Assembly: GCA_902799855.1 (NCBI GenBank)
Contig: CADCCA010000026.1
Span: 1-13,005 of the forward strand
From: an uncultured Erysipelotrichaceae bacterium
Lineage (GTDB): Bacteria; Bacillota_I; Bacilli_A; RFN20; CAG-826
DNA: 13,005 nt
Direction of reading: 5' to 3'
Of the stretch, positions 5,419-12,894 are shown piece after piece. Each line of letters opens with the position of its first letter. Within the stretch, counting starts at the first letter, position 1. The position numbers were made by a program, and so were the translations under genes. The notes beneath the pieces are model-generated. The model was not told where the DNA came from. It did no database searches and saw only the letters and a program-made list of their open reading frames with translations.

Positions 5419-7230
5419 ATGCAATTCAAAAGATTACCTAAAGTTCTCGCGTTAGTTGCTGTTGGTGCAATCTCTGCATGTAGTAGTCCACTACCTACAA
5501 GAGAAAGTCACAAAAATGAAGCTATCTACAGCGCTAAAATCGATGGCCAAGTGAAAAACAATCTTACATGGGCGGACGCATATGACGCCGTTATTGCTAA
5601 GACAAAAGTTACTAGCGGGGCCGAAAGAAATGAATATTTACATCAAGCCGAAGACATCTTAATGAGCACAGGTGCTATCGCTCCTATCTACTATTACACA
5701 GATATCTTCATGAAGAGTGCCGATATGGACGGCTTCTATTCCTCACCATTAGGCTACAAATTCTTCCACCGCGCAACAATCGGTTCCTCAACCGAATACA
5801 CAGTTTGCGTTGGTCCAAAGGGTGACTCATTCGACCCAGCCAAAAACTCTGCAGTTGATGGCGCGATCGTCATCTCCCACGTTTTCGAAGGTTTATTCCG
5901 TTGGAAAAAACCAGATTCAGGCGATATTGCTGCTGATCTCGAAGAAGCAGCCGCTGCAAGCTACACAAAAACAGATCCAAATGAAGCAGGTGAAGTTACC
6001 TACACATTCAGATTAAGAGAAGGTCTCAAATATTCTGATGGTAGCGAATTAAAAGCCAGTGACTTCGCTAATTCATGGGCAAGAGCCGCTTCAGGCAAAT
6101 TAGCCGCTGACTATGGCTATATGTTTGACTGCATCAAAGGCTACGAAGAAACAGCCGCTGATGAAGAAAAATATTTACCAATCTCTGGTGTTGTTGCTGA
6201 TGATGCAAACAGAACATTATCCGTTACATTAATCAGTGACGTTCCTTACTTCTTAGAATTAACTGCTTTCCCAACATATGCTCCAGTTAAATTAGGCAAT
6301 GTTCAAAAAGCTGATGGTTCCGAAGATGATGGTTGGTGGTTAGATCCAGCCAAATACATTGGTAATGGTCCATTAAAAGTTTCCTCAATGGATAACAAAG
6401 AAGGTGGCAAAATCGAATTTGTTCCAAATGAAAACTACTGGGATAATTCCAACACCAAAGTCACAAAGTTAACATTCGCGTTAACAGACGATGACAATAA
6501 CCAATTAACAAACTATAACCAAGGCGCTTATAAGTTCATCGACAGCGTTCCAAACGATCAAATCGATTCACTTAAGAAGAGCAAACCAAATGAATTCAAC
6601 ATCAATGGTCAATTAGGTACATACTACGTTATCTTCAACGTTAACGATAATACCTTAAACAGAAAGCTCAAAAATGAATCCGAATACTCTGTATTCCGCA
6701 AAGCCTTAAGCTTATTAATTGATAGAGACTATGTCTGCACTAACATTGGTAAAGCTGGCCAAGAACCTGCCAATACATTCGTTGGTAAAGGTATCATGGA
6801 AAACAACAACGGTGAATTAAGCGAATGGACAACAAGATCTGGTGTCAATAGAGATGGTTCCGGTTACTTCAAAGTTGGTCAAGAAAACTACGCTGCCAAC
6901 TGTGCTGAAGCAGTCGAAATGCTCAAGAGCTTAGGCTTCAAGTACAACGAAAGCAAGAAGTCCTTCTCTGACATTCCAACCATCAAGTATCTCTACAATG
7001 CTGGTACAGGTCACCAAGCCATTGCTGAATACTTACAAGGTGCTTTCAAACCTTATGGCATCAACTTAAAACTCGAATCTCAAGAATGGGCTACCTTCCT
7101 TAACACTCGTAAAGATGGTAACTACTCTATCGCTCGTAACGGTTGGTTAGCCGACTACAATGACGCATGTTCCTTCTTGGATATGTGGACTACTGGTTCC
7201 GGCAACAACGACGCTCAATTTGGTAGATAA
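5419..7230 (+). CDS. oppA: oligopeptide-binding lipoprotein, apparently circularly permuted
   Basis: Extracytoplasmic solute-binding protein (family 5) of the Opp importer. Residues 1-21 form a lipoprotein signal peptide with lipobox ISAC, so Cys21 should be lipidated. Residues about 48-120 (LTWADAYDAVIAKTK, then HQAEDILM, PIYYYTD, SPLGYKFFHRA) resemble the C-terminal tail of ordinary OppA proteins. The usual N-terminal part begins only afterwards (EYTVCVGPKGDSFDPAKNS at 126-144, VFEGLFRW, and the family signature YTFRLREGLKYSDG around 195-208). The protein ends at residue 603 with NNDAQFGR, where the tail would normally continue. Both pieces together equal one full OppA, so a permutation fits better than a truncation. 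The start is fixed by AAAGGAGA at 5403-5410. A hairpin at 7244-7296 follows. The family call is firm. The permutation is judged from remembered family patterns and not from an alignment. Confidence 0.9.
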   Translation: MQFKRLPKVLALVAVGAISACSSPLPTRESHKNEAIYSAKIDGQVKNNLTWADAYDAVIAKTKVTSGAERNEYLHQAEDILMSTGAIAPIYYYTDIFMKSADMDGFYSSPLGYKFFHRATIGSSTEYTVCVGPKGDSFDPAKNSAVDGAIVISHVFEGLFRWKKPDSGDIAADLEEAAAASYTKTDPNEAGEVTYTFRLREGLKYSDGSELKASDFANSWARAASGKLAADYGYMFDCIKGYEETAADEEKYLPISGVVADDANRTLSVTLISDVPYFLELTAFPTYAPVKLGNVQKADGSEDDGWWLDPAKYIGNGPLKVSSMDNKEGGKIEFVPNENYWDNSNTKVTKLTFALTDDDNNQLTNYNQGAYKFIDSVPNDQIDSLKKSKPNEFNINGQLGTYYVIFNVNDNTLNRKLKNESEYSVFRKALSLLIDRDYVCTNIGKAGQEPANTFVGKGIMENNNGELSEWTTRSGVNRDGSGYFKVGQENYAANCAEAVEMLKSLGFKYNESKKSFSDIPTIKYLYNAGTGHQAIAEYLQGAFKPYGINLKLESQEWATFLNTRKDGNYSIARNGWLADYNDACSFLDMWTTGSGNNDAQFGR

Positions 7231-7243
7231 TTCTTAAAATTTA

Positions 7244-7296
7244 GCTAATAGCATACCAGGTGAGGCGAAAGTCTCTACCTGGTTTTGCTATTTAGC
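7244..7296 (+). other. long imperfect hairpin between oppA and oppB
   Basis: GCTAATAGCA (7244-7253) pairs with TGCTATTTAGC (7286-7296) with one bulged T. Inside, ACCAGGT (7255-7261) pairs with ACCTGGT (7277-7283), and GAG (7262-7264) with CTC (7273-7275), capped by an 8-base loop. The downstream side has TTTTGCTATTT rather than a clean T run. It is therefore more likely a leaky terminator or a 3'-end stabiliser than a full stop. Such elements commonly raise the binding-protein level over the membrane subunits. Confidence 0.7.
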
Positions 7297-7324
7297 ACCA
7301 CATATTAAAAAAGGAGAAGAACGT

Positions 7325-8254
7325 ATGAATAAGAAGCTTGCTTTTTATATTCTTAAGAGAGTTCTGTTAGCCTTTTTAACTATTGTAATCGTCATTACGG
7401 TGACATTCTTCGCCGTACAACTCATTCCAGGTGGTCCATTTACTTCTGAAAAAGCCGTTTCCGCTGAAACAATGGAACGACTAAAAAGAATGTACGGACT
7501 TGATAAACCTCTTTTTATTCAATATTTAAATTATTTAGGGCACGCTCTCATTTTTGATTTTGGTTATTCAATCAAATCACGTGGCGCTGTGACAGTTGGC
7601 GCAATTATCGCTGACCGAATGCAAACCAGCGCGGTTATTGGTTTAATAGCGGCCTTTATTGCGATCGTTGTCGGTGTTATTTTTGGCTCATTAGCAGCTT
7701 ATAAACACAACACCACTACTGACCGTGTCATCATGGTGCTAAGCACTGCAAGTGTGGCAGTTCCATCATTTATTATTTCCACTATTCTTTTATATTTATT
7801 CGGTAACTTATGGAAGATATTACCTGCTAACAGTTTTGACTGGAGAGGGTATATTTTACCAACGTTAACACTATCGTTATCGCCGATGGCGTATATCACG
7901 CGTTTAACTCGTTCATCCACTCTTGATGTCCTTGGTAGCGATTATATTAGAACCGCTTACGCTAAGGGCTCTAGTTTCTCAAGAGTTTTATATAAACATT
8001 CCTTAAGAAATTCATTAACCCCAGTTATTACTTATGCTGGACCAATGATTGCTTTTATTGTGACTGGCTCACTTGTTGTTGAAAAGATTTATGGTATTCC
8101 AGGAATTGGCCGTGAATTCGTGGCCTCTATTACCAACCGTGACTATCCAGAAGTCATGGGTTTAACCATTTTCTTAACATATTTGGTTGTCATCATGGTG
8201 TTAGTCAGTGACATTCTTTATAAAGTGGTTAATCCACGTGTCGAATTAGAGTAA
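7325..8254 (+). CDS. oppB: oligopeptide ABC transporter permease OppB
   Basis: Membrane channel subunit, 309 residues, with about six transmembrane helices: the first at residues 12-34, others near 100-125, 135-160, 175-195, 235-255 and 280-300. After helix 1 comes the family segment PGGPF (35-39), then a periplasmic stretch with the family motif MYGLDKPLFIQY (56-67). The cytoplasmic EAA loop, which docks onto the ATPases, lies at about 209-233 (RTAYAKGSSFSRVLYKHSLRN). Its conserved Gly is G215. Together with OppC it forms the peptide pathway. AAGGAGA (7311-7317), seven bases before the ATG, supports the start. It is separated from oppA by the 7244-7296 hairpin and is followed by oppC after 14 bases. 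Length and topology are normal for the family. Confidence 0.95.
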   Translation: MNKKLAFYILKRVLLAFLTIVIVITVTFFAVQLIPGGPFTSEKAVSAETMERLKRMYGLDKPLFIQYLNYLGHALIFDFGYSIKSRGAVTVGAIIADRMQTSAVIGLIAAFIAIVVGVIFGSLAAYKHNTTTDRVIMVLSTASVAVPSFIISTILLYLFGNLWKILPANSFDWRGYILPTLTLSLSPMAYITRLTRSSTLDVLGSDYIRTAYAKGSSFSRVLYKHSLRNSLTPVITYAGPMIAFIVTGSLVVEKIYGIPGIGREFVASITNRDYPEVMGLTIFLTYLVVIMVLVSDILYKVVNPRVELE

Positions 8255-8268
8255 AGGAGGGCCGTAAA

Positions 8269-9333
8269 ATGAAGAAGTTTAAAAATCCTTTTTCGTTCCA
8301 AGTTGATTACGATCGTGAATCAATTTTCAAAGTGGCAACGGATAAAGAAAAAGCTGAACAAACATTTATGCGTCCTTCCACATCCTTCTTTGGAGACGCA
8401 GTAAGAAGATTTAGAAGAAACAAAATCGCTGTCATTTCATTATTTTTCATCCTCTTTGTCTTATTAGCCATTTTCATCATTCCATTAGTGTATCCATATA
8501 GCTATGACCAACAATTAGGTATTGTTCCTGGTCAACCAGTTGATAATAAGTTCGCTAACATCGCTCCATTCCAGTACTGTGAGACTGAATTAAACCGTAT
8601 TGCAGATGGCGAATTCATCTGGCCACATATCTTTGGTACAGATAACTTAGGAAGAGACTACTTTATTCGTGTTATTTATGGTGCACGTGTCTCATTATTA
8701 GTTGGCTTCTTTGCTGCATTAATCGTTTTAGTTGTTGGCACCATCTATGGTTCAATCTCCGCTTTCAGTGGCGGTAAAGTTGATATGGTGATGATGCGTA
8801 TTGTTGACGTTATTTATTCATTACCAGATATGGTTATCATCATTCTCTTGTCCGTGGTTTTAAATAACGCTTTCAACTTTGAAGGTACACCACTAGAAGA
8901 TGTTGGTACTTCATTAATATCCATCTTTATTGTTTATGCTTTGTTATATTGGGTTGGCATGGCTAGATTAGTACGTGGTCAAGTCTTATCCATCAAACAA
9001 ACCGAATACGTTTTAGCGAGTAGATCAATTGGCACAAGTACACCAATGATTTTAAGAAAACACATTATTCCTAATGCTTTATCAGTCATTATCGTCAGTG
9101 CTACTTTACAAGTACCAAGCGCGATCTTTACTGAATCATTCTTAAGCTTTATCGGTTTAGGTGTCAGCGCACCAATGCCATCATTAGGTAGTTTGGCTAG
9201 TGACGCTATTCAATCATTAAACGTTTACCCATACTTGTTGCTCATTCCAGCAGTCTTTATCTGCTTGATCGTTTTAGCGCTTAACTTAGCGGGTGATGGC
9301 CTTAGAGATGCCTTTGACCCGAAACAGAAATAG
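8269..9333 (+). CDS. oppC: oligopeptide ABC transporter permease OppC
   Basis: Second channel subunit, 354 residues. A cytoplasmic N-terminal segment (1-50) carries the basic RRFRRNKIA typical just before the first membrane helix (about 53-75). An extracytoplasmic region follows and ends in the family signature HIFGTDNLGRD (120-130). Four or five further helices follow (about 140-165, 185-200, 215-232, 275-290, 320-345). The EAA loop is at about 247-271, ending HIIPNAL. AAAGGAGG (8253-8260) overlaps the end of oppB and gives the start eight bases downstream. It ends with TAG, the only such stop here, and that stop overlaps the ribosome binding site of oppD. Nothing in length or motifs departs from the family. 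Confidence 0.95.
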   Translation: MKKFKNPFSFQVDYDRESIFKVATDKEKAEQTFMRPSTSFFGDAVRRFRRNKIAVISLFFILFVLLAIFIIPLVYPYSYDQQLGIVPGQPVDNKFANIAPFQYCETELNRIADGEFIWPHIFGTDNLGRDYFIRVIYGARVSLLVGFFAALIVLVVGTIYGSISAFSGGKVDMVMMRIVDVIYSLPDMVIIILLSVVLNNAFNFEGTPLEDVGTSLISIFIVYALLYWVGMARLVRGQVLSIKQTEYVLASRSIGTSTPMILRKHIIPNALSVIIVSATLQVPSAIFTESFLSFIGLGVSAPMPSLGSLASDAIQSLNVYPYLLLIPAVFICLIVLALNLAGDGLRDAFDPKQK

Positions 9334-9344
9334 GAGGGATTATC

Positions 9345-11228
9345 ATGGAAAACGAAGTTTTATTAGAAGTAAAAGATCTCCATACATCATTTAATGTCCC
9401 TTCTGGTGAAGTAAGAAGCGTTAACGGTGTTTCATTCACCCTAAAAAGAGGCGAAGTATTAGGTATCGTCGGTGAATCTGGTTCTGGTAAGAGTGTGACC
9501 GCTTATTCTGTCATGCAAATCTTAGAAAAACCAGGTCGTGTCATCGGTGGTTCTATTAAATTTAAAGGCCAAGAATTACTTGGTTTGCCAAACAAACAAT
9601 TACAAAAAATTAGAGGCAAAAATATCTCTATTATTTTCCAAGACTCCATGTCTTCTTTAAATCCAGTCTGGAGTATTGGTAATCAATTAATGGAAGCCGT
9701 TAAAATTCACGAAGATGAAGAGCATAAGAGAAATAGAAAAGCTCGCATCAAAGAATTAAGGGCGGAAATTAAAGTCAAAGAAAAAGAAATAGATATCGCT
9801 CCTTATAAAGCAAGATATAAAGAAGCCGAAAAAGCTTATTTTAAAGATAAGAGCGAAGAAAACAAAAAACGCTACGACGAAGCTCAAAAAGAATTCGTTG
9901 AAAAATATAGCCCAATTAAGTCACTTAAAGACGAATTAAATGATTTAGTGCATTTCGCACGTAAAAGAGCGTTAGAAATGCTCCGTTTAGTCGGTATTAA
10001 CGAACCTGAAAAACGTTTGAAACAATATCCATTCGAACATTCTGGTGGTATGCTCCAAAGAACAATGATTGCGATGGCGTTAATTAATGAACCTGATTTA
10101 ATTATCGCCGATGAACCAACCACTGCTTTGGACGTCACCATTCAAGCGCAGATTCTTGAATTATTAATCGACTTACAAAAGAGACTTAACGTCGGTATTA
10201 TCATCATTACCCACGATTTAGGTGTTGTCGCGCAAATCTGCCACCGCGTTAACGTTATGTACGCTGGTAGAATTGTTGAAACTGGCACAGTTGATGATAT
10301 TTTCTATAATCCACAACACGAATACACCAAAGGTTTGATTAATTCCATTCCAAAAGCCGGTAAACGTGCGGATAAGTTAGAACCAATTCCAGGTAACCCT
10401 GTCGACGTTTTCACCTTACCAAGTGGTTGTTCTTTCGCTCCTCGTTGTAAGAACTGCATGAAAGTCTGCTTAAAGAAATTCCCAAAATTCTTACAAGTTA
10501 GTGATGAACACTATACAGCGTGTTTCAAATACTTAGAAAAACTTGTGGATGAAGGCAAGATTAGTGAAGAAGATTTTGTTAAATATCTTGATAGTTGCGA
10601 AGAAGGTAATAAAGCCTTTAGCAGAATCTCCCGTTTAGACGTGGAAAAAGCTTATCAGGATTATCTTACTAAGAAGAAAGAAAACGCCGCTAAAACAAGC
10701 GATAATTCATTAAGCAAAGATGAAATTGAAGCGGCGCGTTATCAAACTAAAGAGGCAAAACTTGAATATCATCGTGCAAAACGTGATTTTGCCTACGCCA
10801 AAAAAGAGCATCATGCCGGTGGTAAAGAAAGATTATCAATCGATAAGAATGATGTTCATAAGAAGATTAAGCATCATAAAGTGGAAATTAAGGCACAAGC
10901 CAATAATATGTCCGCTGATGAATTTGATGCATATTTAAATGAATTAGTGATTTCCACCACTCCTGTTAATCAAGATGCTTCAGAAGAAATGGTTCTTGAA
11001 GCCAAAAAAGAACGCAAGGCTGCAAGAAAGAATGTCTTAAAGGGATTATTTAATAAACCTCGTAAAGAAAAGATTCAAGCGTTGAACGAATTAGATCACG
11101 CTGATGAAAAAGTTCTTCAAGCCAAGAGAGATTTAGTGTGGAAAAAATACGTTGATAAGAAAATGCTATCCACTAAGAAAGCATTAACTAAAATCTACGA
11201 AAAGAAAACGGAAAAGAAAGAGAGGTAA
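9345..11228 (+). CDS. oppD: oligopeptide ABC transporter ATPase OppD with coiled-coil insert and long C-terminal extension
   Basis: Cytoplasmic ATPase of the Opp importer, 627 residues against the usual 320-360. Core motifs are intact: Walker A GESGSGKS (43-50), Q-loop Q99, Walker B LIIADE (252-257) and H-loop His290. The signature is EHSGGMLQR (231-239), with His in place of the usual Leu/Phe. The peptide-transporter C-terminal cysteines C362, C368, C371, C375 and C393 are present. Two additions stand out. Residues about 124-205, between Q-loop and signature, form a Lys/Glu-rich helical insert (IKELRAEIKVKEKEID). Residues about 396-627 form a long basic extension with coiled-coil character (AARYQTKEAKLEYHRAKRDF) and no recognised domain. 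AGGAGGGA overlapping the oppC stop sets the start. It is followed by oppF after six bases. The extension reads in the same frame without interruption, so it is not a frameshift product. Confidence 0.95.
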   Translation: MENEVLLEVKDLHTSFNVPSGEVRSVNGVSFTLKRGEVLGIVGESGSGKSVTAYSVMQILEKPGRVIGGSIKFKGQELLGLPNKQLQKIRGKNISIIFQDSMSSLNPVWSIGNQLMEAVKIHEDEEHKRNRKARIKELRAEIKVKEKEIDIAPYKARYKEAEKAYFKDKSEENKKRYDEAQKEFVEKYSPIKSLKDELNDLVHFARKRALEMLRLVGINEPEKRLKQYPFEHSGGMLQRTMIAMALINEPDLIIADEPTTALDVTIQAQILELLIDLQKRLNVGIIIITHDLGVVAQICHRVNVMYAGRIVETGTVDDIFYNPQHEYTKGLINSIPKAGKRADKLEPIPGNPVDVFTLPSGCSFAPRCKNCMKVCLKKFPKFLQVSDEHYTACFKYLEKLVDEGKISEEDFVKYLDSCEEGNKAFSRISRLDVEKAYQDYLTKKKENAAKTSDNSLSKDEIEAARYQTKEAKLEYHRAKRDFAYAKKEHHAGGKERLSIDKNDVHKKIKHHKVEIKAQANNMSADEFDAYLNELVISTTPVNQDASEEMVLEAKKERKAARKNVLKGLFNKPRKEKIQALNELDHADEKVLQAKRDLVWKKYVDKKMLSTKKALTKIYEKKTEKKER

Positions 11229-11234
11229 TGCAAT

Positions 11235-12464
11235 ATGGTTTCAAAAGAATTAGAAGAGCAACTAAATAAAGAGTTTGCGGCTGCTCACGAAGACTTGAAC
11301 GTTAAAAAAGAAATCGTCTTAGAAGTCAACCACCTCTCGATGTATTTCCCAATCAATGTTGGTTTCATGAAGACCAAACCTTTAAAAGCGGTTGATGACG
11401 TTAGTTTCACTGTTAAAAGAGGTGAAACAGTTGGCTTAGTTGGTGAGTCTGGATGTGGTAAAACCACATTAGGTAGAACCATTCTTCAATTATATAAACC
11501 AACAGGTGGTCGTATTATTTTCAATGGTCAAAGAGTCAATCCAGGCACAAAAATGGATATTGATGAATTAACTGGCAAAATTAACGAAATGAGAGACTTA
11601 ATCATTGAGTTACAACCAAAGGTTGATGCTGGTGATTCAGAGGCTATTAACCAAACAAAATTAGCCAATGACCGTATTGCTAGACTTGAAAGAAACATTG
11701 AAAAGATTAGGGCTAGTAAAAAATATTACAAAGGCTTAATTAAAGAGTTTAGAAAACACGCTCAAATGATTTTCCAAGATCCATATTCATCTTTGGATCC
11801 ACGTATGACTGTTGAAGACATCATCGCCGAACCATTAGATGCACATAAGATTTGTAAAACCAAAGAAGAACGCCATAGAAGAGTGGAAGAACTCATGAAA
11901 ATGGTTGGTTTATCTAGCGAACACGCGACACGTTATGCTCACGAGTTCTCTGGTGGTCAAAGACAACGTATTGGTATCGCTAGAGCTTTGGCCCTCAATC
12001 CTGAATTCATCGTGTGCGATGAACCTGTTTCCGCTTTGGACGTTTCCATCCAAGCCCAAGTTATTAACACATTTAAAGAATTACAAGAAAAGTTAAAACT
12101 CACATACTTATTTGTCGCTCATAACTTATTAGTTGTTAGACATATTTCTAACCGTATTGCGGTTATGTATTTAGGACATATCGTTGAATTCGCTGATAGT
12201 GACGAATTATTCGAAAACCCACTACATCCATACACGAATTCATTATTATCTGCTATTCCTGTTCCAGATCCAGATGTCGCTAGAAACAATAAGCGTATTA
12301 TTATGCAAGGTGATATCCCATCACCACTTAACGCTCCAAGCGGCTGTCCATTTAGAACAAGATGTCCAAAAGCGACACCACAATGTGCGGAAGCTAGACC
12401 AAAACTTATTGAAGTTAAACCAGGTCACCAAGTGGCTTGCCACTTAGTAAAACCTGAGAAATAA
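11235..12464 (+). CDS. oppF: oligopeptide ABC transporter ATPase OppF with a helical insert before the Q-loop
   Basis: Second cytoplasmic ATPase, 409 residues, slightly long. Motifs: Walker A GESGCGKT (70-77), Q-loop Q181, signature FSGGQRQ (238-244), Walker B FIVCDE (258-263), H-loop His296. The residue after that His is Asn297, where Asp is usual in this family. Residues about 104-172 hold a charged helical insert ([20 protein letters not shown], then [17 protein letters not shown]) in place of the short ELRxxR segment before QMIFQDP. The C-terminal peptide-transporter domain has C371, C377, C384 and C402. Residues 1-28 form a short charged leader before the first beta strand (IVLEVNHLS). 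The start follows AAAGAGAGG over the end of oppD, nine bases upstream. It is the last gene of the operon, closed by the hairpin at 12473-12510. Confidence 0.95.
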   Translation: MVSKELEEQLNKEFAAAHEDLNVKKEIVLEVNHLSMYFPINVGFMKTKPLKAVDDVSFTVKRGETVGLVGESGCGKTTLGRTILQLYKPTGGRIIFNGQRVNPGTKMDIDELTGKINEMRDLIIELQPKVDAGDSEAINQTKLANDRIARLERNIEKIRASKKYYKGLIKEFRKHAQMIFQDPYSSLDPRMTVEDIIAEPLDAHKICKTKEERHRRVEELMKMVGLSSEHATRYAHEFSGGQRQRIGIARALALNPEFIVCDEPVSALDVSIQAQVINTFKELQEKLKLTYLFVAHNLLVVRHISNRIAVMYLGHIVEFADSDELFENPLHPYTNSLLSAIPVPDPDVARNNKRIIMQGDIPSPLNAPSGCPFRTRCPKATPQCAEARPKLIEVKPGHQVACHLVKPEK

Positions 12465-12472
12465 GGTAAATG

Positions 12473-12510
12473 AAAACCCCGTCTCAATTAAGACACGGGG
12501 TTTTTGTTTT
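12473..12510. terminator. bidirectional intrinsic terminator between oppF and rpmE
   Basis: CCCCG (12477-12481) pairs with CGGGG (12496-12500), and TCT (12482-12484) with AGA (12491-12493), across a small loop, with flanking AAAA and TTTT extending the stem. The plus strand continues with TTTTTGTTTT, a strong U tract. The minus strand has TTTTCATTT, weaker. It ends the opp operon and probably also rpmE. Confidence 0.9.
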
Positions 12511-12520
12511 CTTAATACAA

Positions 12521-12736
12521 TTATTTCTTTTCGTTGTTTAAGCCGTATTTGCGGTTGAAACGATCAACACGACCATCGGATTGAACAAATCTTTGTTTGC
12601 CAGTGTAGAATGGGTGGCAATTTGCACATGTATCAACTTTGATTTCTTTTAACACAGAACCTGTTTCGAATGTGTTACCGCAGGAAACGCATGTAACTGT
12701 GCAACGATTGTAAGTTGGATGGACACCTTTTTTCAT
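12521..12736 (-). CDS. rpmE: 50S ribosomal protein L31, zinc type
   Basis: Small 50S subunit protein of 71 residues that bridges to the 30S subunit. It begins MKKGVHPTY, the canonical L31 opening, and contains the zinc ligands C16, C19, C37 and C40, then [11 protein letters not shown] and [10 protein letters not shown], all family hallmarks. An extra cysteine (C12) precedes the first pair. The reading frame stays open upstream to 12805, but the internal ATG at 12734-12736 is the true start: AAGGAG (complement of 12747-12752) lies ten bases before it, while no ribosome binding site precedes the upstream ATGs, and family members begin at this residue. The cysteine form suggests a zinc-replete paralogue; a cysteine-free copy could exist elsewhere. 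It is convergent with the opp operon. Confidence 0.97.
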   Translation of the reverse strand: MKKGVHPTYNRCTVTCVSCGNTFETGSVLKEIKVDTCANCHPFYTGKQRFVQSDGRVDRFNRKYGLNNEKK

Positions 12737-12757
12737 GACTTTAATTCTCCTTCCGCC

Positions 12758-12778
12758 TTGAACTGTAATGTCGTTCAA
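12758..12778 (-). promoter_or_regulatory. rpmE leader hairpin next to the ribosome binding site
   Basis: TTGAAC and GTTCAA (12758-12763 and 12773-12778) form a perfect six-base stem in the rpmE leader, five bases before the AAGGAG. L31 leaders in several phyla, including a Firmicutes class, fold into small structures bound by L31. A similar autoregulatory role is plausible but not shown. Confidence 0.45.
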
Positions 12779-12830
12779 AGAAAGTTTGCTCATAAATACT
12801 ACCAAATAAAAATGAGGTTAGCAATTATTA

Positions 12831-12859
12831 ATTAAAAATATTTTATTTTTGAAAATCAA
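12831..12859 (-). promoter_or_regulatory. rpmE promoter
   Basis: On the minus strand, TTGATT (complement of 12854-12859) and TTTAAT (complement of 12831-12836) are spaced by exactly 17 bases. Transcription would start near 12824, leaving a leader of about 88 bases before rpmE that contains the 12758-12778 hairpin. Confidence 0.65.
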
Positions 12860-12894
12860 AAGAAGAAAAAATGGTTTAAATCCCTACTTGTGAC

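Noticed and set aside
7231..7324. Remnant of a normal oppA tail after the stop codon
   Set aside because: The 94 bases hold a hairpin and the oppB ribosome binding site, and none of the frames shows tail motifs. A simple frameshift therefore does not explain the short C-terminus.
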